Assembly: GCA_038843015.1 (NCBI GenBank)
Contig: JAWBSH010000001.1
Location: 62,001-126,000 of the forward strand
Source of the DNA: Zestosphaera sp.
GTDB taxonomy: Archaea > Thermoproteota > Thermoprotei_A > Sulfolobales > NBVN01
Length of the DNA: 64,000 nt
Direction: 5' to 3'
Part shown: positions 42,658 to 50,453 of the stretch, one piece after another
Position numbering within the stretch: position 1 is the first letter of the stretch
How the letters are laid out: the number at the start of each line of letters is the position of its first letter
Notes under the pieces: generated by a model
Told to the model about the DNA's origin: nothing
Database searches by the model: none
The model's input: only the letters and a program-made list of their open reading frames with translations
Translations under genes and position numbers: made by a program

Positions 42658-43719
42658 TTATTTGAGTCCAGCCATTGTTAGGGCTAGGACAGCCATCTTA
42701 GTCCATAAGCCGTTCTCTGCTTGTTCGTAGAGAACTGATCTCGGGCTGTCAACTACTTCATCATCTGCTTCAGCGTTTCTGAAGATAGGCATCACATGCA
42801 TTAAGACTCCAGACTTATCCATGAGTTCCATCAACTCTTTAGTGACTCTCCAATCTTTGAATTTCTCGTAGTTCTTTAGTTCTTCTTGTCCGTATTTGCT
42901 GTAACCTAACTCTTGAAGAGTTCTTGACGCCCAGTTCCTTGGGAATACGGCGTTAGCCCCTCTTAAAGCCTCCCTATAATCATTACTGAACTCTACAACA
43001 GAGCCTGAATTCTTAGCGTTCTCCTTAGCCCACTCAACGACGTCAGGGAATAACTCGTAGCCCGGTGGATACACTACGGTGACGTCAACACCCATTCTAG
43101 TAAACATTAGGAGGTCTTCGTTAATACTGCAAGGACCTCTGACGACTGGAGAGTAAGCCCACATTATGACGTACTTCTTACCTCTAGGATTAGGAAATAT
43201 TTCCTCGAATGTCATGTAGTCGGCTAAGGCCTGCGTCGGGTGAAACTGGTCGTCAGCCATGTTAATCACAGGTATTTTAACGTTTTTAGCAACTTCACGT
43301 ATTAACTGATTTCCTGCGCCGTGTTTGTAGTCTATAGCCTTATCAAGTATTCTTATACCTAAGCCGTGACCATACCTCTCATACATCGCAGCCACGTCCT
43401 TGACTGCTTCACCCTCCCCAATACGCGTTTCCTGAGCTCCTATGTACTGTGCATGACCGCCTAAGTAAGTCATGCCTGCCTCGAAAGCTGCTCTAGTTCT
43501 TGTCGAGCCGGCAAAGAACAACATAAAGAAAGTTTTTCTCTCGAGGATAGGCGGTATCTTGCTTACGCCATAGTAGTGAGCAACCCACTTAAACTCTTTA
43601 GCAAGGTTTAGTGCTATTCTTAACTCGTCAACACTCCACTCCTGAGTTGTTATTAAGTCCTTACCTGTTAACTCATAAACCAGGTTCCTCAAGCTAGGTA
43701 CCTCATATACTGCACTCAC
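42658..43719 (-). CDS. Knotted carbamoyltransferase, YgeW-like (copy 2, divergent)
   Basis: A 353-residue paralogue of the preceding gene. The phosphate loop is STRTRAAFEAGM, the middle GEAVKDVAAMYERYGHGLGIRI, then HPTQALADYMTFEE. The C-terminal catalytic segment reads LMHVMPIFRNAEADDEVVD, so the Cys of the usual HC-L-P motif is Val here. Loss of that residue and a different substrate loop (WAYSPVVRGPCSINEDL) suggest a different second substrate or a non-catalytic role. It is first in the cluster, 113 bp upstream of copy 1, in an AT-rich space that may carry its own promoter. Confidence 0.82.
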   Translation of the reverse strand: MSAVYEVPSLRNLVYELTGKDLITTQEWSVDELRIALNLAKEFKWVAHYYGVSKIPPILERKTFFMLFFAGSTRTRAAFEAGMTYLGGHAQYIGAQETRIGEGEAVKDVAAMYERYGHGLGIRILDKAIDYKHGAGNQLIREVAKNVKIPVINMADDQFHPTQALADYMTFEEIFPNPRGKKYVIMWAYSPVVRGPCSINEDLLMFTRMGVDVTVVYPPGYELFPDVVEWAKENAKNSGSVVEFSNDYREALRGANAVFPRNWASRTLQELGYSKYGQEELKNYEKFKDWRVTKELMELMDKSGVLMHVMPIFRNAEADDEVVDSPRSVLYEQAENGLWTKMAVLALTMAGLK

Positions 43720-43816
43720 ACAAATATTAAAACAATTATTTCATTAGAGTGATGTTATATGTTGAAATACCTACTCAGAAAAACTGAGGAGCCTATGATA
43801 CTAAGCAAATTAATCG

Positions 43817-44326
43817 TTAACGTATAGAGTCTTGAGAGACTACTCTGTTTCTCAGTCTTGCGTACGTGCTACGCAGGTCTTCAGGCATTACTTTAGTCCC
43901 AGCGATTACCGGCATGAAGTTAGTATCTCCTAACCATCTCGGAACTACGTGAACGTGGACGTGTGACTCAACACCTGCTCCAGCAACCCTCCCCACGTTT
44001 ACCCCTATGTTGTAGCCTTGCGGGCTGTATTCCTGATCGATAGCCTTAATAACCCTAGAGAGAACTTCAAACAAGTCTAAAACCTCCTCACGTGTCAGCT
44101 GCTCTAACCTAGCAACATGTCTGACTGGCGCTATCATGACGTGCGCGGTGTTGTACGGGAATATATTGAGCATGGCGATGCTGTGCTCAGACCTCATCAC
44201 GACGTAATTCTCTTCGTCACCCCCCTTAACTGCCTTACAGAATATACACTCTTCTGACGAGCCCCTAACTATGTAACTCATCCTCCAAGGAGCCCACAAG
44301 ACTTTCAAGGCGTGCCCACACATCAA
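43817..44326 (-). CDS. HIT-family nucleotide hydrolase/transferase
   Basis: A 169-residue protein with the histidine triad SHVHVHVVPRW (H-x-H-x-H-x-x) and the zinc-binding pair CIFC in EECIFCKAVKGG. The AVVMRSEHSIAMLNIFPYNTAHVMIAPVRHVARLEQL part is typical of the Fhit/Ap4A-like archaeal branch. It would cleave dinucleoside polyphosphates or nucleoside phosphoramidates. The gene is 97 bp upstream of the carbamoyl cluster on the same strand; a functional link is not evident. Confidence 0.88.
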   Translation of the reverse strand: MMCGHALKVLWAPWRMSYIVRGSSEECIFCKAVKGGDEENYVVMRSEHSIAMLNIFPYNTAHVMIAPVRHVARLEQLTREEVLDLFEVLSRVIKAIDQEYSPQGYNIGVNVGRVAGAGVESHVHVHVVPRWLGDTNFMPVIAGTKVMPEDLRSTYARLRNRVVSQDSIR

Positions 44327-44347
44327 TACTCACTACCAAAGAATAAC

Positions 44348-45076
44348 TCACGTTAAAGGAATTATAAGACGAAGAAGAGACTCAGGAGTCATTAATGCCG
44401 CCACATAACCGAGCAAGTAAAATACTATCTGGGGTAGTCCGGGAGTAACCCATACTAGGTCATCAGCTTTGAGAATTCCTTTCTCCAGCAACTCTCTCAC
44501 ACTACTCTTTATTTTCTCCTCGTAAGTCTCATCCATAGAAAACGACGCGCGACACTCAAATAGAGTCTCTTGCTGTTCTACCGGGATCGTGAGTAAATAC
44601 GTGAACTTTGAGTTAAGGAAAGAACTCACCTTCTTAGGACGCCCCAACAATAGTAGCATAGTCTTACTACCCCTAACGCACTTAAGCTCCTTATAATGCC
44701 TGAGGTTCCTTAAGCCGTAAATCAAGTTACTCAGCACCAATACTACGGGAATGACTAGCGAATACACGAGAGTCAAGTAAGTCAGTGGCTTGGGGAAAAT
44801 CCTCGGGTGTGCTAGGGTCACTACTAACAAGGCTAGGAAGTCAGCCCCACCCATCATATCAAGTAACGCGAAAACTAAAACTAGTAGGGCAGGTATAGAA
44901 GCAAGCACTAGCTGTAGTAAGTCGTAATTACCTAACAACAAATTAATCGCGACTGAGAGGAGTGCCGCAGGAACCCATACATACTCTTTCACTTCTCTAG
45001 TTCTGAGGTCTGATATAGACGCGTACGAAAGAGTAGCTAAGACAGCGAAAACTAACACTAGTTCTTCAAGACTCAA
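44348..45076 (-). CDS. pibD: Archaeal prepilin/preflagellin peptidase (A24 family)
   Basis: A 242-residue integral membrane aspartic protease. The two catalytic aspartates are seen in YASISDLRTREV (first cytoplasmic loop, about D23) and in MMGGADFLALL (GxGD-type, here G-G-A-D, about D78). There are six hydrophobic spans with a soluble insert of about 85 residues between the fourth and the last. It removes class III signal peptides from pilins, and pilin-like substrates are encoded at 62.5-64 kb. It lies 3 bp after radA. Confidence 0.87.
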   Translation of the reverse strand: MSLEELVLVFAVLATLSYASISDLRTREVKEYVWVPAALLSVAINLLLGNYDLLQLVLASIPALLVLVFALLDMMGGADFLALLVVTLAHPRIFPKPLTYLTLVYSLVIPVVLVLSNLIYGLRNLRHYKELKCVRGSKTMLLLLGRPKKVSSFLNSKFTYLLTIPVEQQETLFECRASFSMDETYEEKIKSSVRELLEKGILKADDLVWVTPGLPQIVFYLLGYVAALMTPESLLRLIIPLT

Positions 45077-45079
45077 TAC

Positions 45080-46057
45080 TTACTCCTCAGCGTCTCTGAT
45101 TCCTTCCTCAGTAATTACGAAGACCGCCTCACCTTCCGGTAAGTGAGGAGCGTCAACAACTCTAGCTATCCTCTTATTGCCTCTACCTTTCCTTAACTGA
45201 ACCCTGACTCCCGGTGCGTGAGCTAGCACGTGACCTCCTACAGCCTGTGTGGGGTCACCGTAATAAAGGTCTGGCCTAGCCATGACTTGATTAGTCACGA
45301 CTACAGCTATGTCGAAAGCCTCAGCTATCCTAGCTAAGTCATGTAAGTGTTTGTTAAGCTTCTGTTGTCTGACGGCTAGAGTCTCTCTACCGGTATACTC
45401 TGCTCTGAAGTGACTTATGACCGAATCTATCACGAGCAACTTTATGTTCTCATTAGGCAGCAGCTCGTTAGTAGCTTCCTCAACTAACGATATCTGGTGA
45501 TCACTGTTTATCGCTCTAGCCCATATGATGTTCCTCATAGCGACTTCAGGGTCTAGCCCGACCCCCTTAGCCATAGCTTCTATCCTCTCCCACCTGAACG
45601 TGCCTTCAGTATCTATATACAGCGCTTTCCCGTTTAGCCCGCCACGTTCTTCAGGTAACTGGACGTTGACTGCTAACTGATGACATATGTTTGTCTTGCC
45701 GGTCCCGTACTCGCCGAAGAGTTCAGTAATAGACTTAGTCTCAATACCTCCCCCTAACAGAGCGTCTAAGCTCCTTGAGCCAGTAGTAATCCTCCCTATC
45801 TTAGCTCTCTCTATCCTCAGCTCAAGGGCTGTCTTAAACTTAAGTCCTAGCAAGTCTCTCGCTTTAACAACTATTCTCTGAGCTGTCGGTAACGGTATAC
45901 CAGCTATGCTAGCGAGTTCGGCCGAGTTAGCAGCAGCTATAGATTCAAGAGTCTTGAAACCAGCTTCCATCAACTTCGAAAGAACTGTTGGAGTGAGCTC
46001 TAAGTCTTCTATTGAAGCTATCTTCTTGTTTGAAGGTCTAGACTCGCCCAACCTCAC
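45080..46057 (-). CDS. radA: DNA recombinase RadA
   Basis: A 325-residue RecA/Rad51 homologue. It has an N-terminal helix-hairpin-helix domain ([34 protein letters not shown]), the Walker [28 protein letters not shown], Walker [16 protein letters not shown] and the loop region [28 protein letters not shown]. Start is a GTG at 46057, or the TTG six bases later. A TATA box (CTTATAAAAAG) about 10-20 bp upstream suggests a leaderless transcript. It is next to pibD. Confidence 0.96.
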   Translation of the reverse strand: MRLGESRPSNKKIASIEDLELTPTVLSKLMEAGFKTLESIAAANSAELASIAGIPLPTAQRIVVKARDLLGLKFKTALELRIERAKIGRITTGSRSLDALLGGGIETKSITELFGEYGTGKTNICHQLAVNVQLPEERGGLNGKALYIDTEGTFRWERIEAMAKGVGLDPEVAMRNIIWARAINSDHQISLVEEATNELLPNENIKLLVIDSVISHFRAEYTGRETLAVRQQKLNKHLHDLARIAEAFDIAVVVTNQVMARPDLYYGDPTQAVGGHVLAHAPGVRVQLRKGRGNKRIARVVDAPHLPEGEAVFVITEEGIRDAEE

Positions 46058-46174
46058 CCACCACTTTTTATAAGTTATTAACTACCTATTAAATTCAATC
46101 ATACGCTAAAGTTGCGTGACCTAATTCACAACACCTATTTTAGACTATCAACTAAAATACTTAGGGTGAGTATT

Positions 46175-47920
46175 TTGAAGACTCTGCTAATACACGCTGA
46201 GTCGTTCGCGACTAAGACGACAGAAAAAGCACTTGAAGAAGCTGAGGAAATACCTGGCGAGTACTCAGTCGAGCTCAGGAATGTCTTAGTAGTCTTCACT
46301 ACAGTTGAGGACGGGGACTCAAGAAACTTAGTTAAGCTAGCGTCAGATTTTGTGAGAGACCTTAAAGAACTAGTGCTTAAGCTGAAGCCCGCCACCATAA
46401 TTTTATACCCCTACGCTCACCTCTCAAGAAATCTTGCAAAACCTCGTGAAGCTCTAGAAGTGCTTAAGTTTCTTGAGAAAACCTTGCAAGAAGAGGTTAA
46501 AGAGATACCCGTGTATCGAGCTCCTTTCGGGTGGTATAAGCAGTTCTCTATCAACTGTTACGGACACCCCCTCTCAGAACTTTCAAGAGAGTATAGGGTT
46601 AGAGAAGAATTCATAACTACAGGATATAATGAGTGTTTAGTATCTAGTAAGACTGTCGGCACATACGAGCTAACGCCAGACTCAAGGTACGTGAAGACTA
46701 TGAAATGGGTTCTGAGTAAGCATAAGTGTTTAGACGTGGTTGCAGCGCGGTGGAGACCTAGCGAAAGAATCAATGAAATACTAAGTAAATTCCGGTTTAA
46801 GCTAGTAGAAGATATTGGGTTAAGACTTCATAGACTGGACCCAGCCCTAATAATTGAAGACAAGCTACTTGAGTTGAGTGAGTCAATCATCAACGAGCTT
46901 AAGCAAACACACGACCTACACGGAGAAAAAATAGTAACTCAAGGTTACTCGAAAGACTCGGGAAAAAGCGAAGAGTTTCTGTGTTTCACTACAGTCGAAG
47001 ACCTTAAACACTGCGTTAGTAGTGAAGCTACTTCAGACCATATTAAGACACTGATAGAGTTAGACGTTCTTAGAGAGAGGAATAGCTACTACTTCTATGA
47101 GGTAGTGAGTGTCTTGAAAGAGCCTAAGCCAACCGACTTCAGAAACTACCTAACATGTTTAAGGAAACCTCAGTTGACTGTGTTGCTGAATAGCGAGAGA
47201 GAAGCTCTCAACTTATTAAGAGACCTCTTAAGTCATGTGCTGAGAAAATTAAAGAAAATCGAGTTACTAGATAGCTTAGTGCCTGTCTTTATAGTCAGTC
47301 AAAAAATATTTGAGGAAGGCATACAGAACTCCCTAAATGAAGTCTTTAATGAGTTCTATGAGGAGTTGCTAGTAGTAGTTAAGAAAGACAAGACGCCGTG
47401 GGAACTAGCAGTAGAGGTCTATTACATAGACTCAACCGAAACACCAACACTACTGACTAAGACTTCCTTATGGGCATCTACTCACGAACTTTCAGAGCCT
47501 AGCCATAAGCACGTAGTCACTCTAGCGTCAGAATTACTGGGTCCTCTTGAAGTCCTTGTGTATGCTTTAATAGATAAGGCTCATAAAACAGAGTTAGCTG
47601 GCAAAACACCTTACATACCAGCATTCTTAATGCCTACGCAAGTTAGGATAATACCTGTAAGTAAAGACCACGCAGGATATGCAGAGCTCATTGCAAGTAG
47701 ATTGCGTGACGCGGGAGTTAAAGCAGACATAGACTATAGGGAGGTTGGGTTAGGTAAGAAGATACGAGACGCAGGAATTAATTGGATACCATACATAGTA
47801 GTAGTTGGTGATAGAGAAAAAGAAAGTGAGACTGTTAATGTGAGGATACGCAGTACAGGCTTACAGAAATCAATGAGAATCGATGAATTCGTAGAATTCG
47901 TGAAAGCGGCTCTTTCGTGA
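46175..47920 (+). CDS. thrS2: Threonyl-tRNA synthetase-related editing protein (ThrRS-ed)
   Basis: A 581-residue protein from a TTG at 46175, directly behind GGGTGAG; a longer frame from 46112 lacks a ribosome binding site. It has the archaeal N2 editing domain (TLLIHAESFATKTTEKALEEAEEI... VFTTVEDGD...APFGWYKQFSINCYGHPLSELSREYR) and a C-terminal anticodon-binding domain (VRIIPVSKDHAGYAELIASRLRDAGVKADIDYRE...). Between them, class II motifs 1-3 and the zinc ligands are unrecognisable. In several crenarchaea ThrRS is split into a catalytic and an editing protein, and this fits the latter: it removes Ser from tRNA-Thr. A catalytic ThrRS must be elsewhere. Divergent from radA. Confidence 0.87.
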   Translation: MKTLLIHAESFATKTTEKALEEAEEIPGEYSVELRNVLVVFTTVEDGDSRNLVKLASDFVRDLKELVLKLKPATIILYPYAHLSRNLAKPREALEVLKFLEKTLQEEVKEIPVYRAPFGWYKQFSINCYGHPLSELSREYRVREEFITTGYNECLVSSKTVGTYELTPDSRYVKTMKWVLSKHKCLDVVAARWRPSERINEILSKFRFKLVEDIGLRLHRLDPALIIEDKLLELSESIINELKQTHDLHGEKIVTQGYSKDSGKSEEFLCFTTVEDLKHCVSSEATSDHIKTLIELDVLRERNSYYFYEVVSVLKEPKPTDFRNYLTCLRKPQLTVLLNSEREALNLLRDLLSHVLRKLKKIELLDSLVPVFIVSQKIFEEGIQNSLNEVFNEFYEELLVVVKKDKTPWELAVEVYYIDSTETPTLLTKTSLWASTHELSEPSHKHVVTLASELLGPLEVLVYALIDKAHKTELAGKTPYIPAFLMPTQVRIIPVSKDHAGYAELIASRLRDAGVKADIDYREVGLGKKIRDAGINWIPYIVVVGDREKESETVNVRIRSTGLQKSMRIDEFVEFVKAALS

Positions 47921-47964
47921 GGCAAGATTTAAATACCTTTCCATTGCTGAAGCCGTGAGGGCGT

Positions 47965-47975
47965 GATTTATAATT
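47965..47975 (+). promoter_or_regulatory. TATA box for the C/D-box sRNA
   Basis: GATTTATAATT ends 22 bp before box C at 47998, so initiation would fall right at the start of the sRNA. A second A/T box lies at about 47930-47938. Confidence 0.5.
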
Positions 47976-47996
47976 GCTGAAGAAATAGAAATTGTT

Positions 47997-48050
47997 AGTG
48001 ATGAGTGTCGCCCGACTGATTAAATGATGCAAATGAACCTCCACTGAACT
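47997..48050 (+). ncRNA. C/D-box sRNA (2'-O-methylation guide)
   Basis: All four boxes are present with archaeal spacing: C GTGATGA (47998-48004), 11-nt D' guide GTGTCGCCCGA, D' CTGA (48016-48019), 4-nt spacer, C' ATGATGC (48024-48030, one departure from consensus), 13-nt D guide AAATGAACCTCCA, D CTGA (48044-48047). By the N+5 rule each guide would direct methylation of a G in its target (complements TCGGGCGACAC and TGGAGGTTCATTT). I cannot identify targets; the second shares GGAGGTTCA with the T arm of tRNA-Asn here, which may be chance. A TATA box is correctly placed. Confidence 0.82.
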
Positions 48051-48066
48051 TGTAGATGCTACAGTG

Positions 48067-48216
48067 TTATTCGGAAGGTTCTATGATCTCGTGATATGTA
48101 TTCTTACCGCATACTCTACAGTAATGATATAACTGGGTGAATTCGCTTAAATCGTAACTCACATTAAGAATCCACACATTACCGCATTCCTTGCACTTAA
48201 TTCTCCAAGGACTCAC
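48067..48216 (-). CDS. Small zinc-ribbon protein (49 aa)
   Basis: From a GTG at 48216, behind GGGGTGAC, the minus strand encodes a 49-residue protein. It has one zinc ribbon, KCKECGNVW near the N-terminus and YCRVCGKNTYHEI near the C-terminus (CxxC-x24-CxxC). It resembles small archaeal nucleic-acid-binding or RNA-polymerase-associated ribbons, but I do not recognise a family. It lies between the C/D sRNA and tRNA-Trp, on the opposite strand to both. The clean CxxC pairs, ribosome binding site and uninterrupted frame make it credible. Confidence 0.65.
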   Translation of the reverse strand: MSPWRIKCKECGNVWILNVSYDLSEFTQLYHYCRVCGKNTYHEIIEPSE

Positions 48217-48247
48217 TAAGTCACCCCACAAGGAGAATGCGAGAAAG

Positions 48248-48257
48248 TATTTAAAAA
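48248..48257 (+). promoter_or_regulatory. TATA box for tRNA-Trp
   Basis: TATTTAAAAA lies 35-44 bp upstream of the tRNA-Trp 5' end, giving a leader of roughly 10-15 nt. Confidence 0.5.
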
Positions 48258-48291
48258 CTCTGGTGTTATTCAGTAAGTGATGAGCTAAGGT

Positions 48292-48419
48292 GGGCCCGTA
48301 GCTCAGCTAGGCAGAGCGGCGGGCTCCAGTCCTCTACGGGTCTGCAGACCGAAAGGGATGATAGGAAAGCTTGAGGTGAGACCCGTAGGTCGGGGGTTCA
48401 AGTCCCCCCGGGCCCACCA
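48292..48419 (+). tRNA. tRNA-Trp(CCA) with 51-nt intron
   Basis: Acceptor stem GGGCCCG/CGGGCCC with encoded CCA, D arm GCTCAGCTAGGCAGAGC, and an anticodon stem GCGGG/CCCGT around the spliced loop CTCCAGA (anticodon CCA). T arm is GGGGGTTCAAGTCCCCC. The intron is 48330-48380 at 37/38. In other archaea the tRNA-Trp intron carries a C/D guide; here only an imperfect box C (ATGATAG) and no proper CTGA are seen. Intron bases 48334-48343 are exactly complementary to 48379-48388 across the 3' splice site. Confidence 0.92.
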
Positions 48420-48463
48420 CATAACGGGGGACAGGGCTCCTAACAAACCAGAATCGTTTCCTG

Positions 48464-49081
48464 TTAACTCTTTACTTCCTTAGTACTGAAGTCTTTTCTC
48501 CAGTACTCTGTGAGTCTCTTACGCTTTAGTTCTCTTACTTTCTTGTTAAGAAATCTGTACACTGTTGAGTGTTCTCTTCCTTGAATAAGCATTTCTATCG
48601 CTTCTCTGGCTAGATACGCTCCCTCGTAATCCCCGATAATAGCTACTAAATCATCATAAACACTTATGTAAGTTCCCGTCAGCTGCTCTATGTTTGTTCT
48701 TACTTTTCCCTCCTCACCTATGACTCTTGCTTTAACTCTGTAGAGATGACTCTGTGAATCTCCTATAACTTCTTTTAAGTTTATGATTATTAGTACCATG
48801 TCTTCATCTAATAACCTCAACGCCCTCTCAGGACTGAAGCCTGCGTCAATAGCTTTAATAAAGTCTGAAGCTCTCAATACCATCTCAATAGGTGTCTCAG
48901 GAGTCGCCGCCTCAATTACTACGCTACTGTTTAAACTGTCGACACTCACGATCGTTTGAGTCCTATTCTCAAGATCTCTTAATGTCTTACCACCCTCACC
49001 TATCAACACGCCGAGCCTCTCAGGTCTCACATTTAAATACACTCTCCTCAAACCTTGAGGTACCCTGCCCGCACTACTCAT
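48464..49081 (-). CDS. KH-domain rRNA-processing protein (Dim2/Pno1 homologue)
   Basis: A 205-residue protein with two KH-type domains: VRPERLGVLIGEGGKTLRDLENRTQTIVSVD with GEGG in place of the usual GxxG loop, and a second, YRVKARVIGEEGKVRTNIEQLTGTYISVYDDLVAIIGDYEGAYLAREAIEMLIQGREHSTVYRFL, ending in a basic tail. This is archaeal Dim2/Pno1, a 16S rRNA 3'-end maturation factor. It lies just upstream of rio1-aIF1A-nmd3, which are also ribosome genes, supporting the assignment. Confidence 0.92.
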   Translation of the reverse strand: MSSAGRVPQGLRRVYLNVRPERLGVLIGEGGKTLRDLENRTQTIVSVDSLNSSVVIEAATPETPIEMVLRASDFIKAIDAGFSPERALRLLDEDMVLIIINLKEVIGDSQSHLYRVKARVIGEEGKVRTNIEQLTGTYISVYDDLVAIIGDYEGAYLAREAIEMLIQGREHSTVYRFLNKKVRELKRKRLTEYWRKDFSTKEVKS

Positions 49082-49250
49082 CCACTAAACACCAGCCCAC
49101 TACTAAGTACCTAATATTATATTTTGCTGGGTTCATAAGCCTTCAAGACCATCTACTAGGTCTTGACTTTCTTTCTGTCCTGAAGAATAGGGCCCCGCGT
49201 GTAAACCTTACGTGAAACTTGAAGCATTGCTTAAGACTAGCTCAGTATTC

Positions 49251-49979
49251 TTATTCTAATTCTAGCTTGCTTGTTTTTCCGGTGATGTACTCAAGGACAT
49301 TACTTAGTGTGGGGGTATTGACTCCCACGTACTCGAAGAACCTGATTATGTTTCTTAAGTCTCTCTGTAGCAGATTCGTGGCGTTAGGGTGTGTGATGGG
49401 TACTGCCTGACTAACGTCTATTATGTAGTGTCTCTTGTTCCATATCATTACGTTATACTCGCTCAGATCTCCGTGTACTAACTTAGCTTTTAAGTAAGCT
49501 TTTCTAACGTCCTCGATGATTTGCTGAAAGATTGTTGAGTACTCCTCCGCAGTTAGGTTAGTTTCTTTTAGTAGGGGTGCTCTTACGCCGTCATCTCCTA
49601 TGAATTCCATAACCAACACATTCTCGTACTGGTCTATGGGTTCAGGCACGGAAACTCCCGCCTTAAAAAGCTCAGTAAAGTTGTTGAATTCTTTCTTAGC
49701 CCACAAAATGACTAGCTTCCTAGTAGACTTAGGTATGCTTTTGTCAAATCTGTAATCACCTATTATGTACCTCATCATGCCTTTCCTGAATTCCGCTGAT
49801 GACGTCAAGTATATCTTGACTGCTAAATCACGTCCCTCAGGTCCTTTACCCCAGTAAACTCTTGATTCCTTACCAGCGCTGACGACTCCCTTAAGGTCAC
49901 GTATCACTCCCTTCCTCATCAGCTTAAGAACTGCTTGAACAGTTGCTCTATCAAAAACTTCTTCTACAGTCTCGAACAA
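49251..49979 (-). CDS. rio1: RIO1-type atypical protein kinase
   Basis: At least 242 residues. It has the ATP loop VSAGKESRVYWGKGPEGRDLAVKIYLTS, the catalytic loop VHGDLSEYNVMIWN and the metal-binding YIIDVSQAV, all typical of Rio1, which acts in late 40S/30S subunit maturation. The TTG at 49979 yields a short N-terminus. The same frame continues upstream for 28 codons of RIO1-like sequence (AFFRVRDKERKIIDEDLFETVEEVFD) to an ATA at 50063 that overlaps the aIF1A stop as TAATA and follows GGGTGAG at the right distance. A start at ATA would give 270 residues. Upstream of that is an in-frame TGA. Confidence 0.93.
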   Translation of the reverse strand: MFETVEEVFDRATVQAVLKLMRKGVIRDLKGVVSAGKESRVYWGKGPEGRDLAVKIYLTSSAEFRKGMMRYIIGDYRFDKSIPKSTRKLVILWAKKEFNNFTELFKAGVSVPEPIDQYENVLVMEFIGDDGVRAPLLKETNLTAEEYSTIFQQIIEDVRKAYLKAKLVHGDLSEYNVMIWNKRHYIIDVSQAVPITHPNATNLLQRDLRNIIRFFEYVGVNTPTLSNVLEYITGKTSKLELE

Positions 49980-50062
49980 GTCCTCATCTATTATCTTACG
50001 TTCTTTATCTCTGACTCTAAAAAACGCGTCGATTGCTGAGTCTTCAGGCTCTCCACGCGATA

Positions 50063-50392
50063 TTAAAGCTCACCCACACCCTCAGTTAGTGAAGGGTCTA
50101 AGAACCCCATCTCAATAAGCTTCTTCTTCTCATCTCTCCCGTACTTGTATAGGATGTCTCCCCTACCCTCGTCAAACTCCCACTTACCGACTAAGACTAC
50201 ATCTTTAACGTTTATCCAAACTTTATGCCTGAGTTTCCCAGGTATTCTCAGCTTCCGCTCTTTCCCGTCCATACATATGGCTTTCACGTAGTTGCCTCCC
50301 ATAGGCTCGGTAACTACGCAAACTACAGTACCTTCATCAGGGTTAGGGTAAGGAGTTTCCGAGACTGCGTCAACCTTCTTCTTGCCCAACAC
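50063..50392 (-). CDS. eif1A: Translation initiation factor aIF1A
   Basis: A 109-residue OB-fold initiation factor: PNPDEGTVVCVVTEPMGGNYVKAICMDGKERKLRIPGKLRHKVWINVKDVVLVGKWEFDEGRGDILYKY is an almost textbook aIF1A. It stimulates 30S initiation with aIF1. It lies between nmd3 and rio1, one base overlapping the proposed rio1 start. Confidence 0.97.
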   Translation of the reverse strand: MLGKKKVDAVSETPYPNPDEGTVVCVVTEPMGGNYVKAICMDGKERKLRIPGKLRHKVWINVKDVVLVGKWEFDEGRGDILYKYGRDEKKKLIEMGFLDPSLTEGVGEL

Positions 50393-50453
50393 ACCACCTC
50401 TATATTAATAAGTAAGAAACTATTTAAGAAGAATGAAACCCAACGTAAGTCTA

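Noticed and set aside
46112-46174. Longer N-terminus of the ThrRS-related protein from 46112
   Set aside because: No ribosome binding site there, while GGGTGAG sits right before the TTG at 46175 and the family begins at that point.
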